Source: Streptomyces cellostaticus
Lineage (GTDB): Bacteria > Actinomycetota > Actinomycetes > Streptomycetales > Streptomycetaceae
Assembly: GCF_023630175.1 (NCBI RefSeq)
Contig: NZ_JALLIN010000028.1
Coordinates: forward strand, 39,298 to 103,297
Length of the DNA stretch: 64,000 nt
Reading direction: 5' to 3'
A program made the position numbers and the translations under genes. Below, one piece after another: positions 1-8,438 of the stretch; the first letter of the stretch is position 1; the number at the start of each line of letters is the position of its first letter. Under the pieces are notes generated by a model. It was not told where the DNA came from. It saw nothing but the letters and a program-made list of their open reading frames with translations, and ran no database searches.

Positions 1-944
1 GGGTCCCAGGAGCGGTCCCAGATCAGTTTGATCACGTTCCAGCCGGCGCCCCGGAAGACCGACTCCAGCTCCTGGATGATCTTCCCGTTGCCGCGCACCG
101 GGCCGTCCAGGCGCTGCAGGTTGCAGTTGACCACGAAGGTCAGGTTGTCCAGCCCCTCGCGCGCGGCGATGCTGAGCTGGCCGAGCGACTCCGGCTCGTC
201 CATCTCCCCGTCGCCGAGGAACGCCCACACGTGCGACGTGGAGGTGTCGGCGATGCCGCGCGCCTCCATGTAGCGGTTCATCCGCGCCTGGTAGATCGCG
301 CCGAGCGGGCCGAGGCCCATGGAGACCGTCGGGAACTCCCAGAAGTCCGGCATGGAGCGCGGATGCGGGTAGCTGGACAGGCCGTCGGGATACTTCGACT
401 TCTCCTGCCGGAAGCCGTCGAGCTGCTTCTCGGTGAGGCGGTCGAGCAGGTACGCGCGCGCGTAGATGCCGGGGGAGGCGTGGCCCTGGAAGAAGACCTG
501 GTCGCCGCCGTCGCCCTCGTCCTTGCCGCGGAAGAAGTGGTTGAAGCCCACGTCGTACAGCGAGGCGGAGGAGGCGAAAGTGGCGATGTGGCCGCCGACG
601 CCGATGCCCGGGCGCTGGGCGCGCGAGACCATCACGGCCGCGTTCCAGCGGGTCGCGTTGAGGATCCGGCGCTCGATCTCCTCGTTGCCCGGGAAGAACG
701 GCTCGGCCCTGGTGGGGATCGTGTTGACGTAGTCCGTGCTGCGCATCTCGGGCACGGCCACGCGCCGCTCGCGGGCCCGCTCGATCAGGCGGAGCATGAG
801 ATACCGGGCCCGCTCCCGGCCGCGCTCGTCGACCGCGGCGTCGAGGGAGTCGAGCCACTCCTGGGTCTCTTCGGGATCGAAGTCAGGAACCTGACTCGGA
901 AGGCCGCCAATGATGATCGGATTGCGATCGGATCCGGAAGCCAC
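1..944 (-). CDS. aceE: pyruvate dehydrogenase E1 component (AceE), N-terminal part
   Basis: This is the homodimeric E1 subunit, which decarboxylates pyruvate with thiamine diphosphate and passes the acetyl group to E2 lipoate. Only the first 314 codons are inside the window; the 3' end is cut by the window edge. The start is GTG at 944, giving VASGSDRNPIIIGGLP. The diphosphate-binding motif GDGEMDEPES lies near residues 244-253, followed by NCNLQRLDGPVRGNGKIIQ, which is diagnostic of bacterial AceE. Family members are about 900 aa, so roughly two thirds is missing. The upstream region (945-1351) carries inverted repeats that could be regulatory. Confidence 0.97.
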   Translation of the reverse strand, partial: MASGSDRNPIIIGGLPSQVPDFDPEETQEWLDSLDAAVDERGRERARYLMLRLIERARERRVAVPEMRSTDYVNTIPTRAEPFFPGNEEIERRILNATRWNAAVMVSRAQRPGIGVGGHIATFASSASLYDVGFNHFFRGKDEGDGGDQVFFQGHASPGIYARAYLLDRLTEKQLDGFRQEKSKYPDGLSSYPHPRSMPDFWEFPTVSMGLGPLGAIYQARMNRYMEARGIADTSTSHVWAFLGDGEMDEPESLGQLSIAAREGLDNLTFVVNCNLQRLDGPVRGNGKIIQELESVFRGAGWNVIKLIWDRSWD

Positions 945-1351
945 GCTGTTCCTTATCTGCCGGAGGGCCACTTTTCCATTCGTGCCTACACCGTTCCCCA
1001 TCGTGTACCGCGGGAAGACGTACGTCATCTCTACCGTGGGGTAACCGGTACACAGGCCCGGTCAAAACGCAACGATACGCCCGGGACGTGACAGGATTGC
1101 CAAACTTGTTCGAGAGTCGTTCGGCCGGATGGTTCCGAATGGAACAAAGCGGGCACCCGCGCGTGATGTGGGCCCCGGCGAATCGGGATACGGTGCCAGG
1201 AGTTGCGCCGACACGGCCGGGATCGTCACCGTTTCGGCGGTCCGGGCGGCCGGGTACTTGCGCGATCCGTCCAGCCCGTGTGGACTACGGCCAATGCTTC
1301 GCGCACGCGCGTGGCTGAGATATTCACCAAGACATGATCAGGAGGCAAACC
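945..1351. other. intergenic region between aceE and the DUF3052 gene
   Basis: There is no convincing gene here. It is the divergent promoter region for aceE (reverse) and the DUF3052 gene (forward). Visible structure: an 8-bp inverted repeat GTGTACCG (1003-1010) / CGGTACAC (1046-1053), with a 10-bp palindrome GACGTACGTC (1017-1026) between the arms. A TTGACC hexamer on the reverse strand near 1062 could be a -35 element, but no well-spaced -10 was found. Confidence 0.5.
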
Positions 1352-1789
1352 GTGAGCGCGACCGCGGACCACGCGGAGGAGCGGACGAACCCTGCCGCCA
1401 GGCTGGGGTTCCAGCCCGGGCAGGTGGTCCAGGAGATCGGCTACGACGACGACGTCGATCAGGAGCTCCGCGAGGCCATCGAGGAAGCCGTCGAGGGCGA
1501 CCTGATGGACGAGGACTACGACGACGTGGCCGACGCCGTCGTGCTGTGGTACCGCGACGAGGACGGTGATCTCACCGACGCGCTCGTCGATGCCACGACG
1601 TACATGGAGGAGGGCGGCGCCATCCTGCTGCTCACGCCGAAGACCGGCCGCAGCGGGTACGTGGAGCCGAGCGACATCTCGGAGGCCGCGACGACCGCCG
1701 GCCTGACCGCGTCCAAGAGCGTCAGCGTCGGCAAGGACTGGAGCGGCAGCCGTCTGGCGACGCCGAAGGCCGCCAAGTCGAAGAAGTGA
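1352..1789 (+). CDS. DUF3052 family protein
   Basis: This 145-aa acidic protein belongs to the actinobacterial DUF3052 family, whose function is unknown. An AGGAGG ribosome site at 1340-1345 selects the GTG at 1352 over the in-frame ATG at 1334. The N-terminal half has the family features LGFQPGQVVQEIGYDDDVD and a run of acidic residues (DLMDEDYDD). A conserved ILLLTPKTGRSGYVEPSDIS stretch follows, and the tail is lysine-rich. No membrane segment or signal peptide is seen. It stands alone between aceE and the peroxiredoxin and is followed by a strong terminator. Confidence 0.85.
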   Translation: MSATADHAEERTNPAARLGFQPGQVVQEIGYDDDVDQELREAIEEAVEGDLMDEDYDDVADAVVLWYRDEDGDLTDALVDATTYMEEGGAILLLTPKTGRSGYVEPSDISEAATTAGLTASKSVSVGKDWSGSRLATPKAAKSKK

Positions 1790-1797
1790 CCGCCACC

Positions 1798-1821
1798 GGG
1801 CCGGGCCCTCGGGCCCGGCCC
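1798..1821 (+). terminator. hairpin terminator after the DUF3052 gene
   Basis: Perfect 11-bp inverted repeat GGGCCGGGCCC / GGGCCCGGCCC with a 2-nt loop, starting 9 nt after the stop codon. No U-tract follows, as is usual in Streptomyces. Confidence 0.75.
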
Positions 1822-1909
1822 GGCCGCCGCGGGTACCCCGGTGATCGCTGCGTAGGGTGGAGCCGAGCGCCAGCCGCGCTCTGAACCGAACAGCCCACCG
1901 AAGGGATGC

Positions 1910-2374
1910 ATGACGATGGCGATCCAGGTCGGCGACAAGGCGCCCGATCTCGAGCTCAAGGACAACCACGGCCGTACCGTGAACCTCGCCGACTTCCGCG
2001 GCGAGAAGAACGTGGTGCTGCTCTTCTACCCCTTCGCCTTCACCGGCGTGTGCACCGGCGAGCTGTGCGAGCTGCGCGACAACCTGCCGAAGTTCACCGA
2101 CCGCGACACCCAGCTCCTCGCCGTCTCCAACGACTCCATCCACACCCTGCGCGTCTTCGCCGAGCAGGAGGGCCTGGAGTACCCGCTGCTGAGCGATTTC
2201 TGGCCGCACGGCAACGCCTCGCGCGCCTACGGCGTCTTCGACGAGGACAAGGGCTGCGCCGTCCGGGGCACCTTCATCATCGACAAGGAGGGCGTCGTGC
2301 GGTGGACCGTGGTCAACGGACTGCCGGACGCCCGGGACCTCGACGCGTACGTGAAGGCGCTCGACACCCTGTGA
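1910..2374 (+). CDS. peroxiredoxin, AhpE type
   Basis: A thiol peroxidase of 154 aa that reduces hydroperoxides in the cytoplasm. The peroxidatic site is PFAFTGVCTGELC, with Cys48 in the expected place. A second cysteine at residue 53 replaces the Asp found in mycobacterial AhpE, so a resolving role is possible. LLSDFWPHG and VRGTFIIDKEG are the conserved downstream blocks. ATG 1910 follows a GAAGGG site; ATG 1916 is an alternative. A Streptomyces-like -10 TAGGGT lies at 1853-1858. It precedes the ter genes, so an oxidative or metal stress role fits the context, but that is inference. Confidence 0.92.
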   Translation: MTMAIQVGDKAPDLELKDNHGRTVNLADFRGEKNVVLLFYPFAFTGVCTGELCELRDNLPKFTDRDTQLLAVSNDSIHTLRVFAEQEGLEYPLLSDFWPHGNASRAYGVFDEDKGCAVRGTFIIDKEGVVRWTVVNGLPDARDLDAYVKALDTL

Positions 2375-2488
2375 TCCTCCGGGTCCAGGGCCTGCGAAGA
2401 GCGGGAACCCGTCACTAGGATCGGCACGTTGATCCCATATCCGAAGCACGACGGGGCTTCCCGCCCCTGAACACCACATGGAGGACCC

Positions 2489-3064
2489 GTGGGAGTCAGC
2501 CTCAGCAAGGGCGGCAACGTATCGCTGACGAAGGAGGCCCCGGGCCTGACCGCCGTCATCGTCGGTCTGGGGTGGGACGTGCGCACCACGACCGGCACCG
2601 ACTTCGACCTCGACGCCAGCGCGCTGCTGCTGAACAACTCCGGCAAGGTCGCGAGCGACCAGCACTTCGTCTTCTTCAACAACCTCAAGAGCCCCGACGG
2701 CTCGGTCGAGCACACCGGTGACAACATCACCGGTGAGGGCGAGGGCGACGACGAGCAGATCAAGATCAACCTGGCGGGCGTGCCGGCCGACATCGAGAAG
2801 ATCGTCTTCCCGGTGTCGATCTACGACGCCGAGAACCGCCAGCAGTCCTTCGGTCAGGTGCGCAACGCCTTCATCCGCGTGGTGAACCAGGCGGGCGAGC
2901 AGGAGATCGCGCGCTACGACCTCAGCGAGGACGCGTCCACCGAGACCGCCATGGTCTTCGGCGAGCTCTACCGCCACGGCGCCGAGTGGAAGTTCCGCGC
3001 CATCGGCCAGGGGTACGCCTCCGGTCTGCGCGGCATCGCCCAGGACTTCGGCGTCAACGTCTGA
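2489..3064 (+). CDS. terD: TerD family stress protein
   Basis: A 191-aa single-domain TerD protein, a calcium-binding fold associated with tellurite, metal and phage stress phenotypes. Visible family blocks are FDLDASALLL, the acidic GDNITGEGEGDDEQI loop that binds Ca2+ in relatives, and the C-terminal GELYRHGAEWKFRAIGQGY. The start is GTG at 2489 after GGAGG. It is the first of two tandem TerD paralogues, separated by a hairpin, so transcription may be partly uncoupled. No membrane segment; expected to be cytosolic. Confidence 0.95.
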   Translation: MGVSLSKGGNVSLTKEAPGLTAVIVGLGWDVRTTTGTDFDLDASALLLNNSGKVASDQHFVFFNNLKSPDGSVEHTGDNITGEGEGDDEQIKINLAGVPADIEKIVFPVSIYDAENRQQSFGQVRNAFIRVVNQAGEQEIARYDLSEDASTETAMVFGELYRHGAEWKFRAIGQGYASGLRGIAQDFGVNV

Positions 3065-3087
3065 CAGGCACGACAGCACGAGCGACC

Positions 3088-3114
3088 GGCGCCGCCCCGT
3101 TCACGGGCGGCGCC
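3088..3114 (+). terminator. hairpin between the tandem terD genes
   Basis: Inverted repeat GGCGCCGCCC / GGGCGGCGCC with a short loop, 24 nt after the first terD stop. It is probably a full or partial terminator that sets the ratio of the two terD transcripts. Confidence 0.65.
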
Positions 3115-3180
3115 TGGTGGTGCTCCCTTCGGGGGAGTGCAGGACAACCAAACAAGCACCGCTAGGGGAGGACCAGCATC

Positions 3181-3759
3181 ATGGGCGTCACGCTCGCCAA
3201 GGGAGGCAACGTCTCCCTCTCCAAGGCCGCACCGAACCTCACCAACGTCATGATCGGGCTGGGCTGGGACGCGCGCTCCACGACCGGTGCCCCCTTCGAC
3301 CTGGACGCCAGTGCCCTGCTGTGCGGCGCCGGGAACCGGGTGCTGGGCGACGAGTGGTTCGTCTTCTACAACCAGCTCACCAGCCCCGACGGCTCGGTCG
3401 AGCACACCGGTGACAACCTCACCGGTGAGGGCGAGGGGGACGACGAGTCGATCCTGGTGGACCTCACCCGGGTCCCTCTCCAGTGCGAGAAGATCATCTT
3501 TCCGGTCTCGATCCACGCCGCCGACGAGCGCGGCCAGACCTTCGGCCAGGTCTCCAACGCCTTCATCCGCGTGGTCAACCAGGCCGACGGGCAGGAACTG
3601 GCCCGCTACGACCTGAGTGAGGACGCCTCCACCGAGACCGCCATGATCTTCGGCGAGCTGTACCGCTACCAGAGCGAGTGGAAGTTCCGTGCCGTCGGTC
3701 AGGGGTACGCGTCCGGGCTGCGCGGCATCGCCCTGGATTTCGGAGTCAACGTCTCCTGA
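3181..3759 (+). CDS. terD: TerD family stress protein (second tandem copy)
   Basis: A 192-aa paralogue of the preceding terD, clearly alike along its whole length by eye. It keeps the FDLDASALL and GDNLTGEGEGDDESI calcium-binding blocks and the GELYRYQSEWKFRAVGQGY C-terminus. The start is ATG 3181 after a GGGGAGGA site. Differences from copy one include two cysteines (the LLCGAG and LQCEK segments), which could allow redox sensing; that is inference. The family often assembles hetero-oligomers with TerC-like membrane proteins, and one is encoded next. Confidence 0.94.
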   Translation: MGVTLAKGGNVSLSKAAPNLTNVMIGLGWDARSTTGAPFDLDASALLCGAGNRVLGDEWFVFYNQLTSPDGSVEHTGDNLTGEGEGDDESILVDLTRVPLQCEKIIFPVSIHAADERGQTFGQVSNAFIRVVNQADGQELARYDLSEDASTETAMIFGELYRYQSEWKFRAVGQGYASGLRGIALDFGVNVS

Positions 3760-4207
3760 AGCCGGACGCGGAGCGTGCGGAGGGCTCTTCGGCCGCCGTA
3801 CCCGGACCCGGGGAGACTCCGGCGCGTCGCCGCCTTCGGACGAACGGAGTGTGCTCGTGGAACGGGAACCGGAACGGACGCCGCCACGACTCGACCCGCA
3901 CTCGCCGCGCTGGTGCACCGCGTCGTGCTGATCGCCGGCGTGGTTCTGATCGTCTCCGGGCGGACCGACCCCGTCGCGGCCTCCGGATTCACCTCCCCCT
4001 TCCTCGTGATCTTCGAAGGGGTCAAAGGGCGCTGCCGGCACGAGGCGGGGACCTGCGGCGTTGTGACGGAGCTCCCCTCGCCGCCTCTTTCGGCGCAGTG
4101 CCCCTCTAGACTCGTGGTCAACATTTAGCAAAGCCGAGTACGGCGCGGGGGAAACTCTCCCCCAGACATCGTCTGGGAGGTGCCCCCACAACACGATGGG
4201 GTAGCCA
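3760..4207. other. intergenic region upstream of the TerC-like gene
   Basis: 448 bp without a confident gene. A forward reading frame to 4128 exists but has no ribosome site, no family resemblance and arginine-rich low complexity. The region probably holds the promoter of the TerC-like gene. A small hairpin repeat occupies its right end. Confidence 0.5.
4148..4187. repeat. short Streptomyces-type palindromic repeat
   Basis: CCCAGAC-ATC-GTCTGGG (4161-4177) is flanked by G-rich and C-rich arms (GGGGGAAACTCTCCC on the left, GAGGTGCCCCC on the right). Elements of this shape are dispersed between genes in Streptomyces genomes. It sits about 20 bp before the GTG start of the TerC-like gene, so it would form a structure in the 5' UTR. 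Confidence 0.5.
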
Positions 4208-5347
4208 GTGCTTCTGAAAACCTTCGGCTGGTCGTTCGCGGTCACCGCGCTCGGCCTGGTCGCGGCAGCCTTCTACGGGGGGTGGACCGCCTTCGGCATC
4301 GTGGCGATCCTCGCCGTCCTCGAGATCTCGCTGTCGTTCGACAACGCGGTGGTCAACGCCGGAATCCTGAAGAAGATGAACGCCTTCTGGCAGAAGATCT
4401 TCCTCACCATCGGCGTCCTCATCGCGGTCTTCGGCATGCGGCTGGTGTTCCCCGTCGTCATCGTCGCGATCAGCGCCAAGATGGGCCCGATCGAGGCTGT
4501 CGACCTCGCGCTCAACAACAAGGACCGCTACCAGGAGCTCGTCACCGACGCCCACCCCGCGATCGCCGCGTTCGGTGGCATGTTCCTGCTGATGATCTTC
4601 CTCGACTTCATCTTCGAGGACCGGGACATCCAGTGGCTGCGCTGGATCGAGCGGCCGCTGGCCAAGCTCGGCAAGGTCGACATGCTGTCGGTCTGCATCG
4701 CCCTGATCGTCCTTCTGATCACCGCCTTCACCTTCGCCACCCAGGCCCACCAGCACGGCGGCGCCCACGTCGACAAGGCACAGACGGTCCTGATCGCCGG
4801 CATCGCCGGCCTGATCACCTACATGATCGTCGGCGGTCTCTCCGGCTTCTTCGAGGACCGGCTCGAGGAGCAGGAGGAACGCGAGCACGAGGAGGAGGAA
4901 GCGGCCGCCCGCGCCGGCAAGAAGCGCTCGCCGGTCGTCCTGGCCGGCCAGGCGGCGTTCTTCATGTTCCTCTACCTCGAGGTCCTGGACGCGTCCTTCT
5001 CCTTCGACGGTGTGATCGGCGCCTTCGCCATCACCAACGACATCGTCCTGATGGCGCTGGGCCTCGGCATCGGCGCGATGTACGTCCGTTCCCTGACCGT
5101 GTACCTGGTCCGCCAGGGCACCCTCGACGACTACGTCTACCTCGAGCACGGCGCCCACTACGCCATCGGCGCCCTGGCCGTGATCCTCATGGTCACCATC
5201 CGGTACGAGATCAACGAGGTGATCACCGGCCTCGTCGGCGTGGTCCTGATCGCCTGGTCCTTCTGGTCCTCCGTCCGCCGCAACCGCGCCCTCGCGGCCG
5301 CGGGCGAGGGAGCCGACGAGAAGGCGGAGGTCTCCTCCGGGGTCTGA
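4208..5347 (+). CDS. TerC-like integral membrane protein (DUF475)
   Basis: A 379-aa polytopic membrane protein of the TerC/DUF475 family, thought to act as the membrane partner of TerD proteins or as a metal-ion exporter. The start is GTG 4208. Hydrophobic segments begin at residue 7. The motif LEISLSFDNAVVN (about 38-50) and its repeat LEVLDASFSFDGVIGAFAI in the second half hold the conserved membrane acidic residues, which implies internal duplication. A charged cytosolic linker rich in Glu lies near residues 220-240. It follows two terD genes and precedes a TerA-like gene, consistent with one tellurite-resistance-type complex. Confidence 0.92.
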   Translation: MLLKTFGWSFAVTALGLVAAAFYGGWTAFGIVAILAVLEISLSFDNAVVNAGILKKMNAFWQKIFLTIGVLIAVFGMRLVFPVVIVAISAKMGPIEAVDLALNNKDRYQELVTDAHPAIAAFGGMFLLMIFLDFIFEDRDIQWLRWIERPLAKLGKVDMLSVCIALIVLLITAFTFATQAHQHGGAHVDKAQTVLIAGIAGLITYMIVGGLSGFFEDRLEEQEEREHEEEEAAARAGKKRSPVVLAGQAAFFMFLYLEVLDASFSFDGVIGAFAITNDIVLMALGLGIGAMYVRSLTVYLVRQGTLDDYVYLEHGAHYAIGALAVILMVTIRYEINEVITGLVGVVLIAWSFWSSVRRNRALAAAGEGADEKAEVSSGV

Positions 5348-5461
5348 CGGTCCCCGTGTGCCCGCTGGGGCCCGCGTCCGGATCGCGCCGGGCGAGGCCC
5401 CTACGGGCAAGATCAGGGACGTGGCGGGGTGTGACGCCCCGCGTCCCGAGGAACGCTCTGA

Positions 5462-5492
5462 TCGGGGCGGCCGACGTGGTCGGCCGCCCCGA
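5462..5492 (+). terminator. hairpin terminator after the TerC-like gene
   Basis: Perfect 14-bp stem TCGGGGCGGCCGAC / GTCGGCCGCCCCGA with a GTG loop. It ends 31 nt before the next start codon, so the TerA-like gene may have its own promoter or depend on read-through. Confidence 0.75.
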
Positions 5493-5523
5493 CGGCGTTC
5501 GGGACGAGTACCAGGGGGCGGGA

Positions 5524-6261
5524 ATGGGTTTCTTCGACGGGCTGCGCGGCGGACGCGCCGCCGAGTTCGACTCGGGCAGCGCCGCGAGCAACGCGATCGA
5601 ACTGACCCGGCGGCACCAGCAGGTGTCCCTCACCAAACAGGGCGCGGCCACCGGCCACCTGCGCGTCAACCTGACCTGGCGGATGCGTACCTCCGACCTG
5701 GACGTCACCCAGCGCACCAGCCTCTTCCGGCACCCCTTCCGGGCGCTGAAGCCACCGGAGGTGCTCGGCCACGGGGAGAGCATGGTCAACGTCGACCTCG
5801 ACCTGGGCTGCCTGTACGAGCTGACCGACGGCACCAAGGGCGTCGTCCAGCCCCTCGGCGGCCATCTCGGCGACGTCAACGCACCGCCGTACATCAAGCT
5901 CAGCGGCGACGACCGGTTCGGCTCGGCGTCCGGCGAGACCATGTACGTCAACCTGGACCACCGGGACGCCATCAAGCGACTGCTGGTGTTCGTGTACATC
6001 TACGACCGCACACCGGCCTTCGACCGCACGCACGCCATCGTCACGCTCTACCCCAGCAACGGGCCCCGCATCGAGATAGGCCTGGACGAACGCCATCCCC
6101 AGGCCCGGTCCTGCGCGGTCGTGATGATCGAGAACGTGAAGGGGGAACTGGTCGTCCGGCGCGAGGTGAAGTTCGTCTACGGCTTCCAGGGCGAACTGGA
6201 CCGGCTGTACGGCTGGGGACTGACCTGGGGGCGGGGCTACAAGTCCAAGGTGGACCAGTAG
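5524..6261 (+). CDS. TerA-like protein of the TerD superfamily
   Basis: A 245-aa protein resembling TerA-type members of the TerD fold. The start is ATG 5524 after AGGGGG. The N-terminus MGFFDGLRGGRAAEF and the block VSLTKQGAATGHLRVNLTW mark the family. MVNVDLDLGCLYEL takes the place of the TerD FDLDAS loop, and VFVYIYDRTPAF matches the later strand. It ends 3 bp before the stop of the convergent terD-like gene, with no room for a terminator between them. Function is inferred from the locus only. Confidence 0.85.
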   Translation: MGFFDGLRGGRAAEFDSGSAASNAIELTRRHQQVSLTKQGAATGHLRVNLTWRMRTSDLDVTQRTSLFRHPFRALKPPEVLGHGESMVNVDLDLGCLYELTDGTKGVVQPLGGHLGDVNAPPYIKLSGDDRFGSASGETMYVNLDHRDAIKRLLVFVYIYDRTPAFDRTHAIVTLYPSNGPRIEIGLDERHPQARSCAVVMIENVKGELVVRREVKFVYGFQGELDRLYGWGLTWGRGYKSKVDQ

Positions 6262-6264
6262 CTC

Positions 6265-7074
6265 CTACCGGCCGATGAACTGCGGCCCCTGGGGCGGCAG
6301 CCGGAAGTCCGGATCCAGCGGAGCCGCCAGGGCGGGCTGCGGCTGGTACTGGGGACCGCCGTGGGCGGGCAGCCCCGAGGTCGGCTGCGGATAGCCGTAC
6401 GCCGGCTGCTGGGGCGACGCCGTCTGCGGGTAGCCGTACGCCGGCTGGGACGGCACCGACGTCGTCGGCTGCTCCGGCGGAAGGGGCTGGGCCGCGGTCT
6501 CCGGCGGCGTCTGCCGCGGCTCCTCCACCTCCGACTCGTCGACCGAGATCCCGAAGTCCGTGGCCAGCCCCCGCAGACCGTTCGAATAGCCCTCACCGAG
6601 CGCGCGGAACTTCCAGCCCTCGCCACGCCGGTACAGCTCACCGCAGATCAACGCGGTCTCCGCACCGGTCTCCGGCTTGATCTCGAAACGGGCCAGCGGC
6701 TCGCCGCCGGCGACGGCGGCGTCGTACAGCAGGATGCACAGGGCGGGGACCTGGTCGAAGGGGACACCGTCCGCCGAAGCGACCAGCAGCACCCGGCCCA
6801 CACCCGGCTCCACACCGCCGAGGTCCGACTGGATCGTGTCGGTCAGGCCCTCCGGAACCCGCTTCTTGCCCAGCCGCCAGACCTTTCCCGACGGATGCCG
6901 GGGCTGGTTGTAGAACACGAAGTCCTCGTCGGAGCGCACACGGCCGTCCCGGCCCAGCAGCAGCGCCGAGGCGTCCACGTCCGGAACGCCCTGCCCGGGA
7001 GTCCAGCGCAGCACGGCGCGCACCGTGGTGGCCTCGAGCGGGACGTTGGACCCCTTCAGCATCGCGTGCGTCAT
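6265..7074 (-). CDS. TerD domain protein with proline/glutamine/tyrosine-rich tail
   Basis: 269 aa. Residues 1-175 form a TerD domain (VDASALLLGRDGRVRSDEDF, CGELYRRGEGWKFRALGEGY). A low-complexity tail follows, with repeats of QPAYGYPQ and ending in DPDFRLPPQGPQFIGR. The start is ATG 7074 after AGGATGA. The acidic GEGEGDD calcium loop of the two tandem terD proteins is absent here, so calcium binding may be lost. It is transcribed away from the biosynthetic trio across a shared intergenic region that contains an inverted repeat. The tail probably mediates multivalent protein contacts. Confidence 0.9.
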   Translation of the reverse strand: MTHAMLKGSNVPLEATTVRAVLRWTPGQGVPDVDASALLLGRDGRVRSDEDFVFYNQPRHPSGKVWRLGKKRVPEGLTDTIQSDLGGVEPGVGRVLLVASADGVPFDQVPALCILLYDAAVAGGEPLARFEIKPETGAETALICGELYRRGEGWKFRALGEGYSNGLRGLATDFGISVDESEVEEPRQTPPETAAQPLPPEQPTTSVPSQPAYGYPQTASPQQPAYGYPQPTSGLPAHGGPQYQPQPALAAPLDPDFRLPPQGPQFIGR

Positions 7075-7144
7075 GCCGTCATCCTGCCTTCTGGGCCCTG
7101 GCCACGACAATGCGGGGTGTGGTGGCACGACGCGGGCCGGTTAC

Positions 7145-7173
7145 CGGAAGTTCACGACCGGAGGGAACTTCCG
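7145..7173. promoter_or_regulatory. inverted repeat in the divergent ter promoter region
   Basis: CGGAAGTTC (7145-7153) and GAACTTCCG (7165-7173) form a perfect 9-bp inverted repeat with an 11-nt gap. The hexamer TTACCG recurs at 7141, 7194 and 7208. The position between the divergent TerD gene and the lyase-PRTase-HAD operon suggests a shared operator. No regulator is encoded next to it. Confidence 0.5.
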
Positions 7174-7249
7174 ACATCCGTCCCTACGTACTATTACCGG
7201 CCACCCTTTACCGAATCCAGGGGTCCGACCGGGACCTCCAAGGAGCCGT

Positions 7250-8416
7250 ATGCGCCATTTCGGGCACATCGCCCCCGAAGTGCGGAAGCGTCTCTTCCAC
7301 CAGGAGCCGTGCGAGTTCACCGCCGGCTCCCCGGCGCGGCTGCTCTCCGCCGCGCTCGGTGCCACGCTGTACAGCCCGGCCACCCGGCCGCAGCTCGCCG
7401 ACGACATCGTCAAACAGGCCCTGTCCGGCGTGGTCTCGATGGTGCTGTGCCTGGAGGACTCCATCGACGACGCGGACGTCGCCGCGGGAGAGGAGAACCT
7501 CGTCCGGCAGTTCGCCGACCTCGCCGCCCGCACGGGCGCCGAACCGCCGCTGCTGTTCGTCCGGGTGCGCGTCCCCGAGCAGATCCCCGACCTCGTCCGA
7601 CGCCTGGGACCCTCCGCGCGGCTGCTGTCCGGCTTCGTCCTGCCCAAGTTCACCGAGGAACGCGGCATGCCCTTCCTCGAGGCCCTCGCCCTCGCCGAGG
7701 CCGAGAGCGGACGCCGGCTCTTCGCGATGCCCGTCCTCGAATCGCCCGAGCTGCTCTACCGCGAGAGCCGCGTGGACACCCTGGAGGGCATCGCCCGCGC
7801 GGTCGGCAAGTTCCGCGACCGGGTCCTCGCCCTGCGCCTCGGCGTCACCGACTTCTGCTCCTCCTACGGCCTGCGCCGCCCCCCCGACATGACCGCCTAC
7901 GACGTTCAGATCGTCGCCTCGGTGATCTCCGACGTGGTCAACATGCTGGGCCGCGCCGACGGCAGCGGATTCACCGTCACCGGCCCCGTCTGGGAGTACT
8001 TCCGGGTCGCCGAGCGCATGTTCAAGCCACAGCTGCGGCAGAGCCCCTTCCTTGAGGTGCAGGCCGTCGAACTGCGCGAGAAGCTCATCGAGCACGCGAT
8101 GGACGGACTGCTCCGGGAGATCTCCCTCGACCAGGCCAACGGCCTGCTCGGCAAGACCTGCATCCACCCCTCCCACGTCCTGCCCGTCCACGCGCTGTCC
8201 GTGGTCAGCCACGAGGAGTTCAGCGACGCGGTGGACATCCTCCGGCCGGAAAGCGGCGGCGGGGGTGTACTCCGCTCGGCCTACACCAACAAGATGAACG
8301 AAGTGAAACCCCACCGCGCCTGGGCCGAACGGACCCTGCTGCGCGCCGAGGTGTTCGGCGTGGCCGGCGAGGACGTCGGCTTCGTCGAACTGCTCGCCGC
8401 CGGAATACCCGGCTGA
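7250..8416 (+). CDS. HpcH/HpaI aldolase / citrate lyase-like C-C lyase of the Ter module
   Basis: A 388-aa protein of the HpcH/HpaI aldolase and citrate-lyase-beta superfamily, a metal-dependent TIM barrel that cleaves or forms C-C bonds. The start is ATG 7250 with AAGGAG at 7240-7245. Family blocks: VSMVLCLEDSIDD (substrate carboxylate and metal region), FVRVRVPEQI, MPVLESPELLYRE, LRLGVTDFCSSYGLRR and GKTCIHPSHV. It heads an operon with the PRTase and HAD genes. Ter loci with these three enzymes have been predicted to make a nucleoside-like metabolite; the actual substrate is unknown. Confidence 0.9.
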   Translation: MRHFGHIAPEVRKRLFHQEPCEFTAGSPARLLSAALGATLYSPATRPQLADDIVKQALSGVVSMVLCLEDSIDDADVAAGEENLVRQFADLAARTGAEPPLLFVRVRVPEQIPDLVRRLGPSARLLSGFVLPKFTEERGMPFLEALALAEAESGRRLFAMPVLESPELLYRESRVDTLEGIARAVGKFRDRVLALRLGVTDFCSSYGLRRPPDMTAYDVQIVASVISDVVNMLGRADGSGFTVTGPVWEYFRVAERMFKPQLRQSPFLEVQAVELREKLIEHAMDGLLREISLDQANGLLGKTCIHPSHVLPVHALSVVSHEEFSDAVDILRPESGGGGVLRSAYTNKMNEVKPHRAWAERTLLRAEVFGVAGEDVGFVELLAAGIPG

Positions 8417-8438
8417 CCCCTCCCAACCCAAGGAACGC

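Noticed and set aside
231..1091. Long forward frame opposite aceE
   Set aside because: It is antisense to the clearly recognised AceE N-terminus; typical of high-GC DNA.
3775..4128. Forward frame in the gap before the TerC-like gene
   Set aside because: No ribosome site, no family resemblance, Arg-rich low complexity at the start.
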